From: an uncultured Albidovulum sp.
Lineage (GTDB): Bacteria; Pseudomonadota; Alphaproteobacteria; Rhodobacterales; Rhodobacteraceae
DNA length: 64,000 nucleotides
NCBI GenBank assembly: GCA_913064775.1
Contig: CAJYAD010000017.1
Location: 32,524-96,523, forward strand
Direction of reading: 5' to 3'
Part shown: one piece after another, positions 1 to 11,400 of the stretch
Position numbering within the stretch: the first letter of the stretch is position 1
Layout: every line of letters starts with the position of its first letter
Made by a program: the position numbers and the translations under genes
The notes under the pieces: generated by a model
Databases searched by the model: none
Told to the model about the DNA's origin: nothing
Seen by the model: only the letters and a program-made list of their open reading frames with translations

Positions 1-774
1 CCGCGATCCGCGCAACACCCCCGAAAAGGCCAGCTCTGACACCGTTTCCGGCAGCGGCAGCGCCGCCGATAGCAGCGTCGCCGGATCGGCGCCCAGCACG
101 ATCGCCACCGGCATCTTTTGTTTCCTGCTGGCCCAGCTTCGATGATGCGCGGCCCCGCCGCGATGCGCCAGCCAGCGCAGGATCAGCCGATCCCGGCCCA
201 GCACCTGGGCGCGATAGACCCCGGCATTGTAGCGCGCCACATCGGCGGAAACCGTCCCGTAGGGCCGTGTCAGCACCACCGGCCAGGTCAGCAGCGGCCC
301 CGCATCGCCGGGCCAACAGGTCTGCACCGGTAGCGTGGCAAGATCGGGCAGTTCGGAGACGAAATCCTGCACCGGCGCCTTGTGCAGAACCTTCGGCCGC
401 GTGCTGAGCGCGGCCCTGAGCATCGGCCAGCGCGACAGGGCGTCGCGCATGCCTTCGACCGGCGCGGGGGCACGCAGCCCGGCCAGAAAGGCGCCAAGCT
501 CGGGGATTTGATCGGGGGTCAGCCCAAGCCCCGCGGCCACCCGCTCTCGTGTGCCGAAAAGGTTGGTCACCACGGGAATGGTCGACATGCCGCCTTCGTC
601 AAGAACCGGCGCGTCGAACCGCAAGGCGGGCCCGCCAGCGCGCAGAACCCGCATCTGAACCGCGGTGATCTGATGCCGGGCCGCGACCGGCTCGGCGATC
701 CGCAGCAAGGCGCCCTGCGCCTCGATCCAATTCAGGAAGGCTCGCAGATCCGTGAAGAGCGGCAAGGAACGCAT
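1..774 (-). CDS. ubiD: UbiD-family decarboxylase, C-terminus cut by window edge
   Basis: The 258 visible codons encode the N-terminal half of a UbiD-type prenylated-FMN decarboxylase, which acts on 3-octaprenyl-4-hydroxybenzoate in ubiquinone synthesis. It opens MRSLPLFTDLRAFLNWIE and contains the family stretches TWPVVLTRP, YRAQVLGRDRL and MPVAIVLGADPAT. The ATG at 774 is chosen because the frame upstream has no family-like sequence. It diverges from ubiTUV across a perfect FNR box, which suggests it serves anaerobic ubiquinone synthesis. UbiD relatives that act on other aromatic acids exist, so the substrate is inferred from neighbours. Confidence 0.85.
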   Translation of the reverse strand, partial: MRSLPLFTDLRAFLNWIEAQGALLRIAEPVAARHQITAVQMRVLRAGGPALRFDAPVLDEGGMSTIPVVTNLFGTRERVAAGLGLTPDQIPELGAFLAGLRAPAPVEGMRDALSRWPMLRAALSTRPKVLHKAPVQDFVSELPDLATLPVQTCWPGDAGPLLTWPVVLTRPYGTVSADVARYNAGVYRAQVLGRDRLILRWLAHRGGAAHHRSWASRKQKMPVAIVLGADPATLLSAALPLPETVSELAFSGVLRGSR

Positions 775-838
775 GGGGACCACCAGATTGCTGCGGGCTG
801 TGTCCGGTCCCGAATAACAGGGTCGCAAGGCGCCAGAC

Positions 839-852
839 TTGACATACATCAA
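839..852. promoter_or_regulatory. FNR-type box between ubiD and ubiT
   Basis: TTGAC-ATAC-ATCAA matches the FNR/FnrL consensus TTGAY-N4-ATCAA exactly. Its centre lies about 71 bases upstream of the ubiD start and about 80 upstream of ubiT. A transcript starting 41.5 bases from the centre would leave short leaders of roughly 30-40 bases on both sides, so it could serve as a class II activator site for both divergent units. Confidence 0.8.
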
Positions 853-924
853 TTCGCGAGGCCGAGACCGCGACTAGAAAGACGGCGTCCATTCCCGCTG
901 ACACCGGGGTTCCGACGGGCCAAA

Positions 925-1461
925 ATGACAGATGTCCTCGACACAATTCCCCGCGTGCCGCAATCGGCAAGCCTGGCCCTCAGGGCCATGCCGCTAGAGC
1001 CGATGTCGATCGCGCTTTCGCGGCTGGTGCGCCGGATGATCCGCGCTCACCCCGGCTTGCTGGAGCGGCTTGGCGAACATGGCAACCGGCGTTTCGCGAT
1101 CGACCCGACCGACCTGCCGCTCTGTCTGTTGATCCAGCCGCGGGCGGCGCGGGGCACGGTGCGGGTTTACCGGCACCCTCCCGCGTCTGATGCCCGCATC
1201 GCAGGCCCGCTGGCCGCCCTGCTGGGGCTTGTCCACGGCACCTGGGACGGCGATGCGCTGTTTTTCTCGCGCGATCTGGTGGTCGAGGGCGATACCTCTG
1301 CCGCGCTCGCGCTGCGCAATGCGATCGACGATGCCGAGCTGGACCTCGGGCTTGAGATTTCGGCCTTTGCCGGCCCATTCGCGCGGATGTTGCAGCCGAT
1401 CATCCGCTTTGCCGAACGCCGCACCGGCCTGCCGCTACGCCGGATGGAGGACCCAGAATGA
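925..1461 (+). CDS. ubiT: UbiT, SCP2-domain ubiquinone accessory factor
   Basis: This 178-residue protein has an SCP2-type lipid-binding domain. UbiT is needed for oxygen-independent ubiquinone synthesis together with UbiU and UbiV and is thought to bind the isoprenoid intermediates. The start at 925 (MTDVLDTIPRV) gives the usual length. The open frame extends further upstream, but only across the ubiD antisense. Its stop overlaps the ubiU start (ATGA), so the two are translationally coupled. The FNR box at 839-852 suggests anaerobic induction. Confidence 0.87.
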   Translation: MTDVLDTIPRVPQSASLALRAMPLEPMSIALSRLVRRMIRAHPGLLERLGEHGNRRFAIDPTDLPLCLLIQPRAARGTVRVYRHPPASDARIAGPLAALLGLVHGTWDGDALFFSRDLVVEGDTSAALALRNAIDDAELDLGLEISAFAGPFARMLQPIIRFAERRTGLPLRRMEDPE

Positions 1462-2438
1462 TGGAACTGATCTGCCCTGCCGGCACGCCCGCCGCGCTTC
1501 ATGCCGCGGTGAAGGCGGGCGCCCATGCGGTCTATTGCGGCTTTGCCGACGAAACCAACGCGCGCAACTTTCCGGGCCTGAACTTCAGCCGCGACGAATT
1601 GAGCGCAAGCATCGCCTTCGCCCACGCGTCCGGCGCTAAGGTGCTGGTGGCGATCAACACCTTCCCCCGCGCCGGGGCCGAGTCGCTCTGGCATCAGGCT
1701 GTGGCCGATGCCGAAACCGCCGGGGCCGATGCGGTGATCCTGGCCGACATCGGGCTATTGGCGCACGCCGCCGAACACCATCCCGACCTTCGGCGCCACC
1801 TGTCGGTTCAGGCCGCGGCGGCGAACCCCGACATGATCAACTTCTACGCCACCGCCTTCGGAGTGCGCCGCGTGGTGCTGCCGCGCGTGCTGACCATCGC
1901 CGAAATCGCCGCGATCAACCGCGAGATCGACGTGGAAACCGAGGTGTTCGTCTTTGGCGGGCTCTGTGTGATGGCCGAAGGGCGCTGCTCGCTGTCGTCC
2001 TATATCACCGGCCGCTCGCCCAACATGAATGGCGTCTGCTCGCCGCCCTCGCATGTCGATTATGCCACCGAGGACGGAGAGCTTGCCGCCAAGCTGGGCG
2101 GTTACACCATTCACCGCAACGCCAAGGATGCCCCGGCCCCCTATCCCACCCTGTGCAAGGGCTGTTTCAGCAGCGCGGACAAGACCGGCTATGTCTTTGA
2201 GGACCCGACCAGCCTGGACGCGACAGAGCTGTTGCCGGCGCTGGCGAAGGCCGGGGTGACGGCGTTGAAGATCGAGGGGCGGCAAAGATCGCGGTCCTAT
2301 GTCGCGCAGGTGGTGCGCAGCTTTCGCGCGGCGGTCGACGCGGTCGAGGCCGGCAGGCCGGTGCCCCCCGGCACCCTCGCCCGCCTGACCGAAGGCCAGT
2401 CCGCCACCGCCGGCGCATACCGCAAAACCTGGAGGTAG
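1458..2438 (+). CDS. ubiU: UbiU, U32-family O2-independent hydroxylation protein
   Basis: This 326-residue protein of the peptidase U32 family has the family signature EVFVFGGLCVMAEGRCSLSS. It has further cysteines at GVCSPP and TLCKGC, consistent with the four-cysteine [4Fe-4S] site of UbiU. UbiU forms a heterodimer with UbiV and carries out ring hydroxylation in anaerobic ubiquinone synthesis, using prephenate as oxygen donor in E. coli. It overlaps ubiT by four bases, and ubiV follows four bases after its stop. No protease function is implied by the family name. Confidence 0.93.
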   Translation: MMELICPAGTPAALHAAVKAGAHAVYCGFADETNARNFPGLNFSRDELSASIAFAHASGAKVLVAINTFPRAGAESLWHQAVADAETAGADAVILADIGLLAHAAEHHPDLRRHLSVQAAAANPDMINFYATAFGVRRVVLPRVLTIAEIAAINREIDVETEVFVFGGLCVMAEGRCSLSSYITGRSPNMNGVCSPPSHVDYATEDGELAAKLGGYTIHRNAKDAPAPYPTLCKGCFSSADKTGYVFEDPTSLDATELLPALAKAGVTALKIEGRQRSRSYVAQVVRSFRAAVDAVEAGRPVPPGTLARLTEGQSATAGAYRKTWR

Positions 2439-2442
2439 GATC

Positions 2443-3333
2443 ATGGAGCTGACCGTCGGCCCGAACCAGTTTTTCTGGGACGCTGCCCAGTGGCAGGATT
2501 TCTACGCCCGCGTTGCCGATGAGGCCCCGGTCGACCGCGTCGTGCTGGGCGAGCTGATCTGCTCGAAGCGCCTGCCCTTCTACCAGACCCATATTCCCGA
2601 AGCGGCGGAACGTCTGGTCGCGGCGGGCAAGAGGGTGGCGATCACGACCCTTGCGCTGGTCACCTTGAAGCGCGAGCGCAACCTGACAGCCGAACTGGTG
2701 GACATGGGGCTGGAGGTCGAAGTCAACGATCTGTCGGCGCTGGCGCATCTGCCGCAAGGGGCCGGGTTCTCGGTCGGCCCGCTGGTGAATGTCTACAACG
2801 AGGGCACGCTGCGATGGCTGGTCAAGCGCGGCGCGGCGCGCATCTGCCTGCCGCCCGAATTGCCGCTGGCATCGATCGAGACGCTGGCCGCGGCCTCTGC
2901 GGCGCCGGTTGAGGTCTGGGGCTGGGGGCGGCTGCCACTGGCGATCTCGGGGCGCTGTTATCATGCGCGCCTGCACGACCGGGCCAAGGACAACTGCCAG
3001 TTCGTCTGTGCCGAAGATCCCGACGGCCGCGCCGTCGACACCCTGGACGGGCAAGAGTTCCTGGCCGTGAACGGCGTCCAGACCCTTTCGGGCAGTTGCG
3101 CCAACCTCTCGCCCCAACTTCCCGGCTTTCGCCGCGCCGGTGTCGCGGGCTTGCGCCTTTCGCCGCAATCGCAGGGCTTCGTGCAGGTCTGCGGCCTGTT
3201 TCGCGATCTGATCGACGGACGGATCGACGCAGAAGCGCTGTCAGCCACCGCGCGGCCTCTGGCGCCGGGCGCCAGCTATTGCGACGGTTTCCCGACCGGC
3301 AAGGCCGGGGTCGCATGGTCCGGCGCGGTCTGA
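2443..3333 (+). CDS. ubiV: UbiV, U32-family partner of UbiU
   Basis: This 296-residue U32-family protein starts MELTVGPNQFFW and carries the UbiV cysteines in LGELICSKR, SGRCYHARL and DNCQFVCAED, which ligate a [4Fe-4S] cluster in the E. coli protein. It pairs with UbiU for oxygen-independent ring hydroxylation of the ubiquinone precursor. It is last in ubiTUV and is followed by a GC-rich hairpin with a short T run. The position next to the nar operon fits a need for ubiquinol as electron donor during nitrate respiration. Confidence 0.93.
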   Translation: MELTVGPNQFFWDAAQWQDFYARVADEAPVDRVVLGELICSKRLPFYQTHIPEAAERLVAAGKRVAITTLALVTLKRERNLTAELVDMGLEVEVNDLSALAHLPQGAGFSVGPLVNVYNEGTLRWLVKRGAARICLPPELPLASIETLAAASAAPVEVWGWGRLPLAISGRCYHARLHDRAKDNCQFVCAEDPDGRAVDTLDGQEFLAVNGVQTLSGSCANLSPQLPGFRRAGVAGLRLSPQSQGFVQVCGLFRDLIDGRIDAEALSATARPLAPGASYCDGFPTGKAGVAWSGAV

Positions 3334-3342
3334 CCCGCGGCG

Positions 3343-3369
3343 GGGGCGGACTAGGGCGCCCGCCCCTTT
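3343..3369 (+). terminator. Likely terminator between convergent ubiV and moeA
   Basis: A 7-bp perfect stem (GGGGCGG at 3343-3349 with CCGCCCC at 3360-3366) and a 10-base loop are followed by TTT. It lies directly after the ubiV stop and runs into the moeA stop codon from the other strand, so it could serve both units. The T run is short, so termination strength is uncertain. Confidence 0.5.
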
Positions 3370-4636
3370 AGAACGGCAGAAATTCGAGAAGGTCGCCCTG
3401 CGCGATGGTATCCGTCTCTGCCGGGATCAGCAGCAAGCCGTCCGACGCTGCCAACAGCGCCACCCGGGCGGAAAAGGCCAGATGCGGCGCCTCGGCGATT
3501 TCCATTCCCGACCCATCGCGGCCCATCAATCTGGCGGGGCGGAACTCACACCGTCCCGGGTTTCGCTTTTCCGAGAACCCGGCGTGGACAAGGCGCCTTG
3601 CGTGGCGCGGTGCCTGCTGCCCGCTTAGCTTTTCCGCGATCCGCGCGCCGATGACCTTCCACGACACGAAGGCCGAGACCGGGTTGCCGGGCAATCCGAT
3701 GGCAAGCGCCGCGCCGATCCGTGCCATGACCTGCGGCTTTCCGGGCTTCATGGCGATCTTCAGCGCGATGACCTCCTGCCCGATTTCGCGCAGCACATTG
3801 ACCATATGGTCCTCATCCCCGACGGACACGCCGCCCGTCGATACGATCAGGTCGGCGGTTGCAGCCGCCTCCCGCACCACATCCGCCAGCATCCTCGGAT
3901 CGTCGGGGACCGCGCCCAGATCGGCCAGCGCGATCCAGGGGGCGCTCAGCGCGGCCCGCAGCTGGTATCGGTTGGCATTCCATATCTGACCCGGCGCCAG
4001 GGCGTCGCCGGGGTCGCGCAGCTCGGACCCCGTGGTCAGGATCGCGACGCGCAGCTGCCGCGTGACCCCGACCTTGCCCATCCCGCAAGACGCAAGCGCC
4101 GCCGCCTCCTTGGGGCCGATGACGACACCGCCGGGCAGCACCACCTGACCCTGCGTGACATCCTCGCCGCGTTTTCGGATGTTCTCTTGCCGGCCGGGGC
4201 GCGTGGCTATCTCGATCCGGTCGCCGCGAAGTCGGACATCCTCTTGCCGGATGACCGCGTCGCAGCCGGGGGGGACCGGCGCCCCGGTAAAGATCCGCAC
4301 CGCGGATCCCGGCGACACCCGAGAATATCCCGGATCGCCCGCCGCGATGCGGGAACTGACCGCAAGGTGCCACGGTCCGTCCCCGACAAGATCGCCGCGC
4401 CGGACGCCGTAGCCATCCATCCCGGAATTGTCGAAGGCTGGCAGAGGGCCGGGCGCATGAAGCGGGTGCGCCAGAACCCGGCCGATCGCGGCTTCAAGCG
4501 CCACCTCCTCGACCTCCTCGATCGGACGCGCCAGGCCAAGACCAAGCTGCAGCGCCGCATCCACCGACAGCAGATTGCCCGTCTCTGGCATATCGCAGCC
4601 GCAATAGGCCTGATCCGCCACCTCCACCACGTTCAT
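3368..4636 (-). CDS. moeA: MoeA, molybdopterin molybdenumtransferase
   Basis: This 422-residue protein inserts molybdate into adenylylated molybdopterin, the last step before the guanine dinucleotide cofactor of NarG. Visible family motifs are PAFDNSGMDGYG, IFTGAPVP, ILTTGSEL, STGGVSVGDEDH and GLPGNPVSAF. The start at 4636 (MNVVEVADQAYCGCDMPE) follows a good GGAAAGGGA ribosome site. A longer frame exists upstream but has no family sequence. It lies 89 bases after the isomerase gene on the same strand as narKGHJI and is probably the last gene of that operon. Confidence 0.92.
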   Translation of the reverse strand: MNVVEVADQAYCGCDMPETGNLLSVDAALQLGLGLARPIEEVEEVALEAAIGRVLAHPLHAPGPLPAFDNSGMDGYGVRRGDLVGDGPWHLAVSSRIAAGDPGYSRVSPGSAVRIFTGAPVPPGCDAVIRQEDVRLRGDRIEIATRPGRQENIRKRGEDVTQGQVVLPGGVVIGPKEAAALASCGMGKVGVTRQLRVAILTTGSELRDPGDALAPGQIWNANRYQLRAALSAPWIALADLGAVPDDPRMLADVVREAAATADLIVSTGGVSVGDEDHMVNVLREIGQEVIALKIAMKPGKPQVMARIGAALAIGLPGNPVSAFVSWKVIGARIAEKLSGQQAPRHARRLVHAGFSEKRNPGRCEFRPARLMGRDGSGMEIAEAPHLAFSARVALLAASDGLLLIPAETDTIAQGDLLEFLPF

Positions 4637-4725
4637 CGCCAGATCCCTTTCCCCAGATGCTTTTCCAAGGTGAATTGCCACGTCGTCGCTCCTTGAAGGG
4701 GCGGCCCGCTTGGCGCGGCCCGCCG

Positions 4726-5532
4726 TCACGCCGCCTTCAGTGTGATCCCCTTCACCTCGGCCTGCGCCGCCAGATCCGCGACGAAATCGCGGGCGGCCTT
4801 GGCCCAGGCGGCCTTTTCAAGCATCTCGCGGATGCGCGGCTCCACCGCCTCGAACGGCAGCACGGCGCCCTCGGCGCGGGCATCCAGACGGATGATGTGC
4901 AGGCCATAGCGGCTGCGCACCGGACGCTCGGCGATCGAGCCTTCGCCCATCGCATCCATCGCCGCCTCAAACTCCGGCACGGTATCTCCCGAGACAAGCT
5001 GCCCCAGCCGCCCGCCGGCGGTTCGCGAGGAACAGGCGCTGTGCTCGCGCGCCAACGCGTCGAAGGCGCGCGGGCTGTGGCGCAGCTCGGCCAGCATGGC
5101 CTCGGCCTCGGCCTCGGCCCGGATCAGACCCTGGGGGTCGTCCGGGCGCACCGGCAACAGGATATGGGCCGCCTCGTAAAGCGTGGGCCCACGCCAGCGT
5201 TCGGGCCTGTCGCGATAGGCCGTGCGCAGCTCGTCCTCGGTCGGGGGCGGCGGGGGCGGGTCAAGGGCCTCGTCCAGCACCTGCCGCACCAGCGCCTCGT
5301 CCTCGGTCTCGATCTGGCCCGCCGCGATCTCTTGCGGGTCGGGCGGCAGACCGCGGCGTCGCGCCTCTTGCAGCAGCAGGGTGCGTACCGCCAGGGCCCG
5401 CGCCGCCGCCATCCAGGCCAAGCCGGGTTTCGACTTCGGCGCGGGGTGGTTCTGCGCCTCGGCGGCGATGCTTTCGGCCGAGATTGTCTCGCCGTTGACG
5501 CTGACGTCGGAAAGTAAAGGTGTCATCCGCAT
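4726..5532 (-). CDS. Parvulin-type peptidyl-prolyl isomerase of the nar operon
   Basis: This 268-residue protein has a PpiC/NifM-type parvulin domain (AAHILLPV ... SACSSRTAGGRLGQ ... PVRSRYGLHIIRLD) behind a helical N-terminal segment. No signal peptide is visible, so a cytoplasmic role is likely. Its ATG overlaps the narI stop by four bases, so it is translationally coupled to the nitrate reductase. The context suggests a folding or assembly factor for NarGHI. The long upstream frame over narI is a shadow. Confidence 0.85.
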   Translation of the reverse strand: MRMTPLLSDVSVNGETISAESIAAEAQNHPAPKSKPGLAWMAAARALAVRTLLLQEARRRGLPPDPQEIAAGQIETEDEALVRQVLDEALDPPPPPPTEDELRTAYRDRPERWRGPTLYEAAHILLPVRPDDPQGLIRAEAEAEAMLAELRHSPRAFDALAREHSACSSRTAGGRLGQLVSGDTVPEFEAAMDAMGEGSIAERPVRSRYGLHIIRLDARAEGAVLPFEAVEPRIREMLEKAAWAKAARDFVADLAAQAEVKGITLKAA

Positions 5533-6242
5533 CACTCCGCCGCTTGTTTCGCCGCCCGCTTGCGGGTGCGCACGATCTGATATCCCGGCCGCAGGAACAG
5601 GTAGCGGAAGGGAACGAAGAGGCCCGACAGCAGGTGCACCAGCCGGGTGAAGGGGAACAGGGTGAAGATGGTCAGGCCGGTGAAGATGTGCAGATCGAAT
5701 ATCCACGAGACGCCCACGGTGTAGCTGGCGGCACGCGGATCGAGGGTGAAGATCGCCTGCGCCCATTCCATGAACTTGACCATTTCGCTGCCATTGATGT
5801 GTTGCAGCGACACAAAGATCGACAGCGTGCCAAGGCAAAGCTGGAACATCAGCAGCGACAGGATGATGATGTCCATGGTGCTTGACGTAGCGCGGATGCG
5901 CGCATCGAACAGGCGGCGGTGCAGCAGCATGAAACCACCGATCAGGGCTGCGGCCGCGCCTGCCCCGCCGACCACGATGGCGAGGATCTGCTTGGCTTCA
6001 TGGCTGATGCCAAGTGCCTCGATCAGCCACAGCGGCGTCAGCAAGCCGAACAGGTGGCCGATGAAGATGGTCAGAACGCCGATGTGGAACAACACCGACC
6101 CGACCACCAATTGCCTGCGTCGCAGCAATTGCGAAGAGGACGTTTTCCAGGTGAAGGGATCGCGCTCATATCGGGCGATCGATCCGATCACCAGCACCGA
6201 AAGGGCGATGTAGGGGTAGATACCGAAGATGAAGTAATGCAC
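5532..6242 (-). CDS. narI: NarI, nitrate reductase cytochrome b gamma subunit
   Basis: This 236-residue inner-membrane subunit takes electrons from quinol through two b hemes and passes them to NarH. Five membrane segments can be read. The haem-ligand histidines are visible in VLFHIGVLTIFIGH near the N-terminus and in IFDLHIFTGL and TRLVHLLSG near the C-terminus. Length matches the family. It follows narJ by 14 bases and overlaps the isomerase gene by four. Confidence 0.95.
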   Translation of the reverse strand: MHYFIFGIYPYIALSVLVIGSIARYERDPFTWKTSSSQLLRRRQLVVGSVLFHIGVLTIFIGHLFGLLTPLWLIEALGISHEAKQILAIVVGGAGAAAALIGGFMLLHRRLFDARIRATSSTMDIIILSLLMFQLCLGTLSIFVSLQHINGSEMVKFMEWAQAIFTLDPRAASYTVGVSWIFDLHIFTGLTIFTLFPFTRLVHLLSGLFVPFRYLFLRPGYQIVRTRKRAAKQAAE

Positions 6243-6256
6243 CTCAGGCCTCCTTT

Positions 6257-6957
6257 TTACTGGGCTGTCCCGGCGCGGGCCGGGGAATTTGGAACGTCCA
6301 TCCGGGAAAGGATGTCGCGCGTGGCCGGGCAGCCGGCATTGGGATCGGGCGCGAAGGTCACTTGCGCCTCTTCCCAGATTTCATCGAGCGCCTTCAGGTC
6401 GTTCGGGTTGTCGTCCGGTTCCGCCAGCAGGGCGACCGCGACCTCATCGTCGACGGCGCCATTGCCCAGCTCCGCCAGCGCGACCAGCACCGCGGCATAG
6501 GGCGTCTCGCGCCGGATCAGGCGTTCGGTCAGCACGGCGAGGATCGCACCGGCATCGACCAGAAGCTCTTGCGCAACTGCCATCGGCTGTGTCGCCAGGA
6601 ACTCCAGCAGCACGGGCAGGTGATCGGGAAGCTCTGGCCCGGCAAGCTCAAAACCGCCGGCGCGATAGGTCTCCAGCAGGTCCACCATCGCACCGCCACG
6701 GTCCCGGCTTTCGCCGTGGATATGCTCGAAGAGATTGAGCGATAGCGTGCGAGAGCGGTCGAAAAGCAGGACATACTCTTCCTGCAAGTCGAAGAGATCG
6801 CCCTTGGCAAGGTCCTGCATCAGGGGCTGCAGCCCGGCGACATGCGCGGGCCGCAGGATGGATTCCGAGGCGATGGCCTGCTGGATTTCCGGCATCGCCT
6901 GCTGCAAGTCGGCGCTGGGATAGCTCAGCAGCGCGGACAGAGCCTTGAACGTACGGA

Positions 6958-6961
<4 letters not shown>
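6257..6961 (-). CDS. narJ: NarJ, nitrate reductase assembly chaperone
   Basis: This 234-residue member of the NarJ/TorD chaperone family binds the NarG precursor and allows molybdenum cofactor insertion and membrane attachment. It starts MIRTFKALSALLSYP and contains the family stretch LNLFEHIHGESRDRG. The start at 6961 gives a four-base ATGA overlap with narH; a frame-extending upstream start would overlap narH far more. It lacks metal motifs, as expected for a dedicated chaperone. Confidence 0.94.
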
Positions 6962-8474
<1,513 letters not shown>

Positions 8475-8478
<4 letters not shown>

Positions 8479-11400
8479 TCTGCAGCCTCCACCTTCGCGG
8501 GCCGATCAAGCCAGTCCACCTTGTCCATTTTCCTGACCACCACGAATTCGTCGCGCTGCGACCCCACGGTGCCGTAGTAGTTGAAGCCGTAGCTCAGCTG
8601 CGCATAGCCGCCGATCATATGGGTGGGTTTGACCACCGTCCGGGTCACCGAATTGTGGATACCGCCGCGCTTGCCGGTGATCTGGCTGCCCGGCGTGTTC
8701 AGGATCTTCTCCTGCGCGTGATACATGAACAGGTTGCCTTCCTTGATGCGTTGGCTGACCACGCAGCGGGCGGTCAGCGCCCCGTTGAGGTTGAAAACCT
8801 CGACCCAGTCGTTATCCACCAGCCCCGCCTTTCGCGCGTCGACCTCGGAAATCCAGACGATCGGCCCGCCACGGCTGAGCGTTTGCATGTGCAGGGTGTC
8901 GGTATAGGTCGAATGGATGCCCCATTTCTGGTGCGGCGTGATGAAGTTCAGCACCACGGTCTTCGAATCGCCGGCCAGGCCGATCGCGGGGCCCGTGGTC
9001 TTCAGATCGACCGGCGGGCGCCAGGTGACGAAACCCTCGCCAAAGACCCGCATCCATTCGTGGTCCTGATAGAGCTGCTGCCGCCCGGACAAGGTGCGCC
9101 AGGGGATCAGCTCATGCACGTTGGTGTAGCCGGCGTTATAGCTGACCTCTTCGCTCTCGATCCCCGACCATGTGGGGGACGAGATGATCTTGCGCGGTTG
9201 CGCCGCGATGTCGCGAAAGCGGATCTTTTCATCCTGCTTGGCCGCCGCCAGATGCCGGTGCTCGCGCCCGGTGATCTTTTCCAGCGCCTCCCAGGCCTTG
9301 GCCGCCACCTGACCATTGGTTTCCGGCGCCAGCATCAGGATCATCTCGGCCGCGTCGATCGCGGTATCCAGCCGCGCCAGACCCTGGGTGATGCCCTCGT
9401 CCGTCACCCGACCGTTGAGGTCTTGCAGGTGATGCACCTCCTCCTTGGTGTCCCAGGCGATGCCCTTGCCGCCGTTGCCGACCTTGGCCATCAGCGGCCC
9501 CATCGACACGAACTTGGCGCCCAGATTGGGATAATCCCGCTCCATCGCGATGTAGTTCGGCGCGGTCTGGCCGGGGATCAGCGCGCATTCGCCCTTCTTC
9601 CAGTCGGCAACCATTGGCTGCGCCAGTTCGCTGGGGGTGTCATGTTGCAGCGGATGGGCGACAATGTCGCTTTCGACGCCCAGAACCTCGGGCGCGATGT
9701 CCGAGAACCGCTTGGCAATCAGCTTGAAGATTTCCCAGTCGGTCTTGGATTCGTAGGCCGGGTCCACCGCTGCCTGCAGCGGGTGGATGAACGGGTGCAT
9801 GTCCGAGGTGTTGAGGTCGTCCTTTTCATACCAGCTGGCGGTCGGCAGCACGATGTCGGAATAGACGCAAGTGGTCGACATCCGGAAGTCGAGCGTCACC
9901 AGAAGGTCCAGTTTGCCCTCGGGCGCCTTGTCGTGCCACTTCGCCTCCAGCGGTTTGCTGCGGCCCTCTTGGCCCAGATCCTTGCCTTGAATTCCGTGGT
10001 CGGTGCCCAGCAGGTGGCGCAGGAAATATTCATGCCCCTTGCCGGAGGAACCCAGCAGGTTCGAGCGCCAGACAAACAGGTTGCGCGGCCAGTTTTCCGG
10101 CGCATCCGGGTCTTCGCAGGACATCTCGAGCGTGCCGTCCTGCAGCCCCGCCGCGACATATTCGGCGGCGGTCTTGCCGGCGGCCTTGGCGGCGCGACCA
10201 ACCTCCAGCGGGTTTTGCTTGAGCTGCGGCGCCGAGGGCAGCCAGCCCATCCGCTCGGCCTGGATGTTGTAATCGATCAGGCTGCGTTTGGCCCAATCGC
10301 CGGCCGGGGCGGTGGGCGACACGATCTCACCCGCCGTCACGGTTTCATAGCGCCACTGGTTGGAATGGACATAGAACGCGCTGGTTCCGTTCATCTGGCG
10401 CGGCGGGCGCGCCCAGTCGAGCGCGAAGGCCAGCGCCGTCCAGCCGGTTTGCGGGCGCAGCTTTTCCTGACCGACATAATGCGACCAGCCGCCGCCCGAC
10501 TGGCCGACACAGCCGCACATCACCAGCATGTTGATGATGCCGCGATAGGCCATGTCCATGTGATACCAGTGGTTCAGCCCGGCCCCCAGGATGACCATCG
10601 ACTTGCCGTCCGTCTTCTCGGCATTGGTGGCGAATTCGCGCGCCACCGTGATGATGCGGTCGCGCGGCACGCCGGTGATCTTTTCGGCCCAGGCCGGGGT
10701 AAAGGGCACATCGGCATCGAAGGAGGTGGCGACATTGTCGCCGCCAAGCCCGCGATCAAGGCTGTAATTGGCGCAAAACAGGTCGAAGACCGTGGAGACC
10801 AGCGCCTCGCCATCCTCCAGCGCCATGCGCTTGGCCGGAACATTGCGCGTCAGCACCGCCCCGCGTTCATCGGACACGAAATGTTCATGCGCCTCGCCCC
10901 CGAAATAGGGGAAATCGACCCCCACGACCTCATCATGGTCGCCGTCGAGGATCAGCGTGTTCTTCAGTTCGATCTGCTCGTCTGCGGCCTTCTCTTCCAG
11001 ATTCCACTTTCCGGATTCGCCCCAGCGAAACCCGATGGAACCGTTGGGCACCACCGGCTCGCCGCTTGCCACGTCGATCCCCACCGTCTTCCAGTCGGGA
11101 TTGTTGGATTGCTTCAGGCCGCCGGCGAAATCGGCGGCGCGCAGCATCCGCCCGGGAACAAGCCGCCCGTTCTGTTCTTCCAGCTTCACCAGCAGCGGGA
11201 AGTCCGAATATTTGCGGGTGTAATCCTCGAAATACGGCACCTGCCGGTCAAGGTGATATTCGCGCAAGATCACATGGCCGAACGCCATGGCCAGCGCGGC
11301 ATCGGTGCCGGCCTGCGGGTTCAGCCAGATGTCGCCGAATTTGGCGGCCTCGGAATAGTCGGGGCTGACCACCGCCGACTTGGTGCCGCGATAGCGCGAC

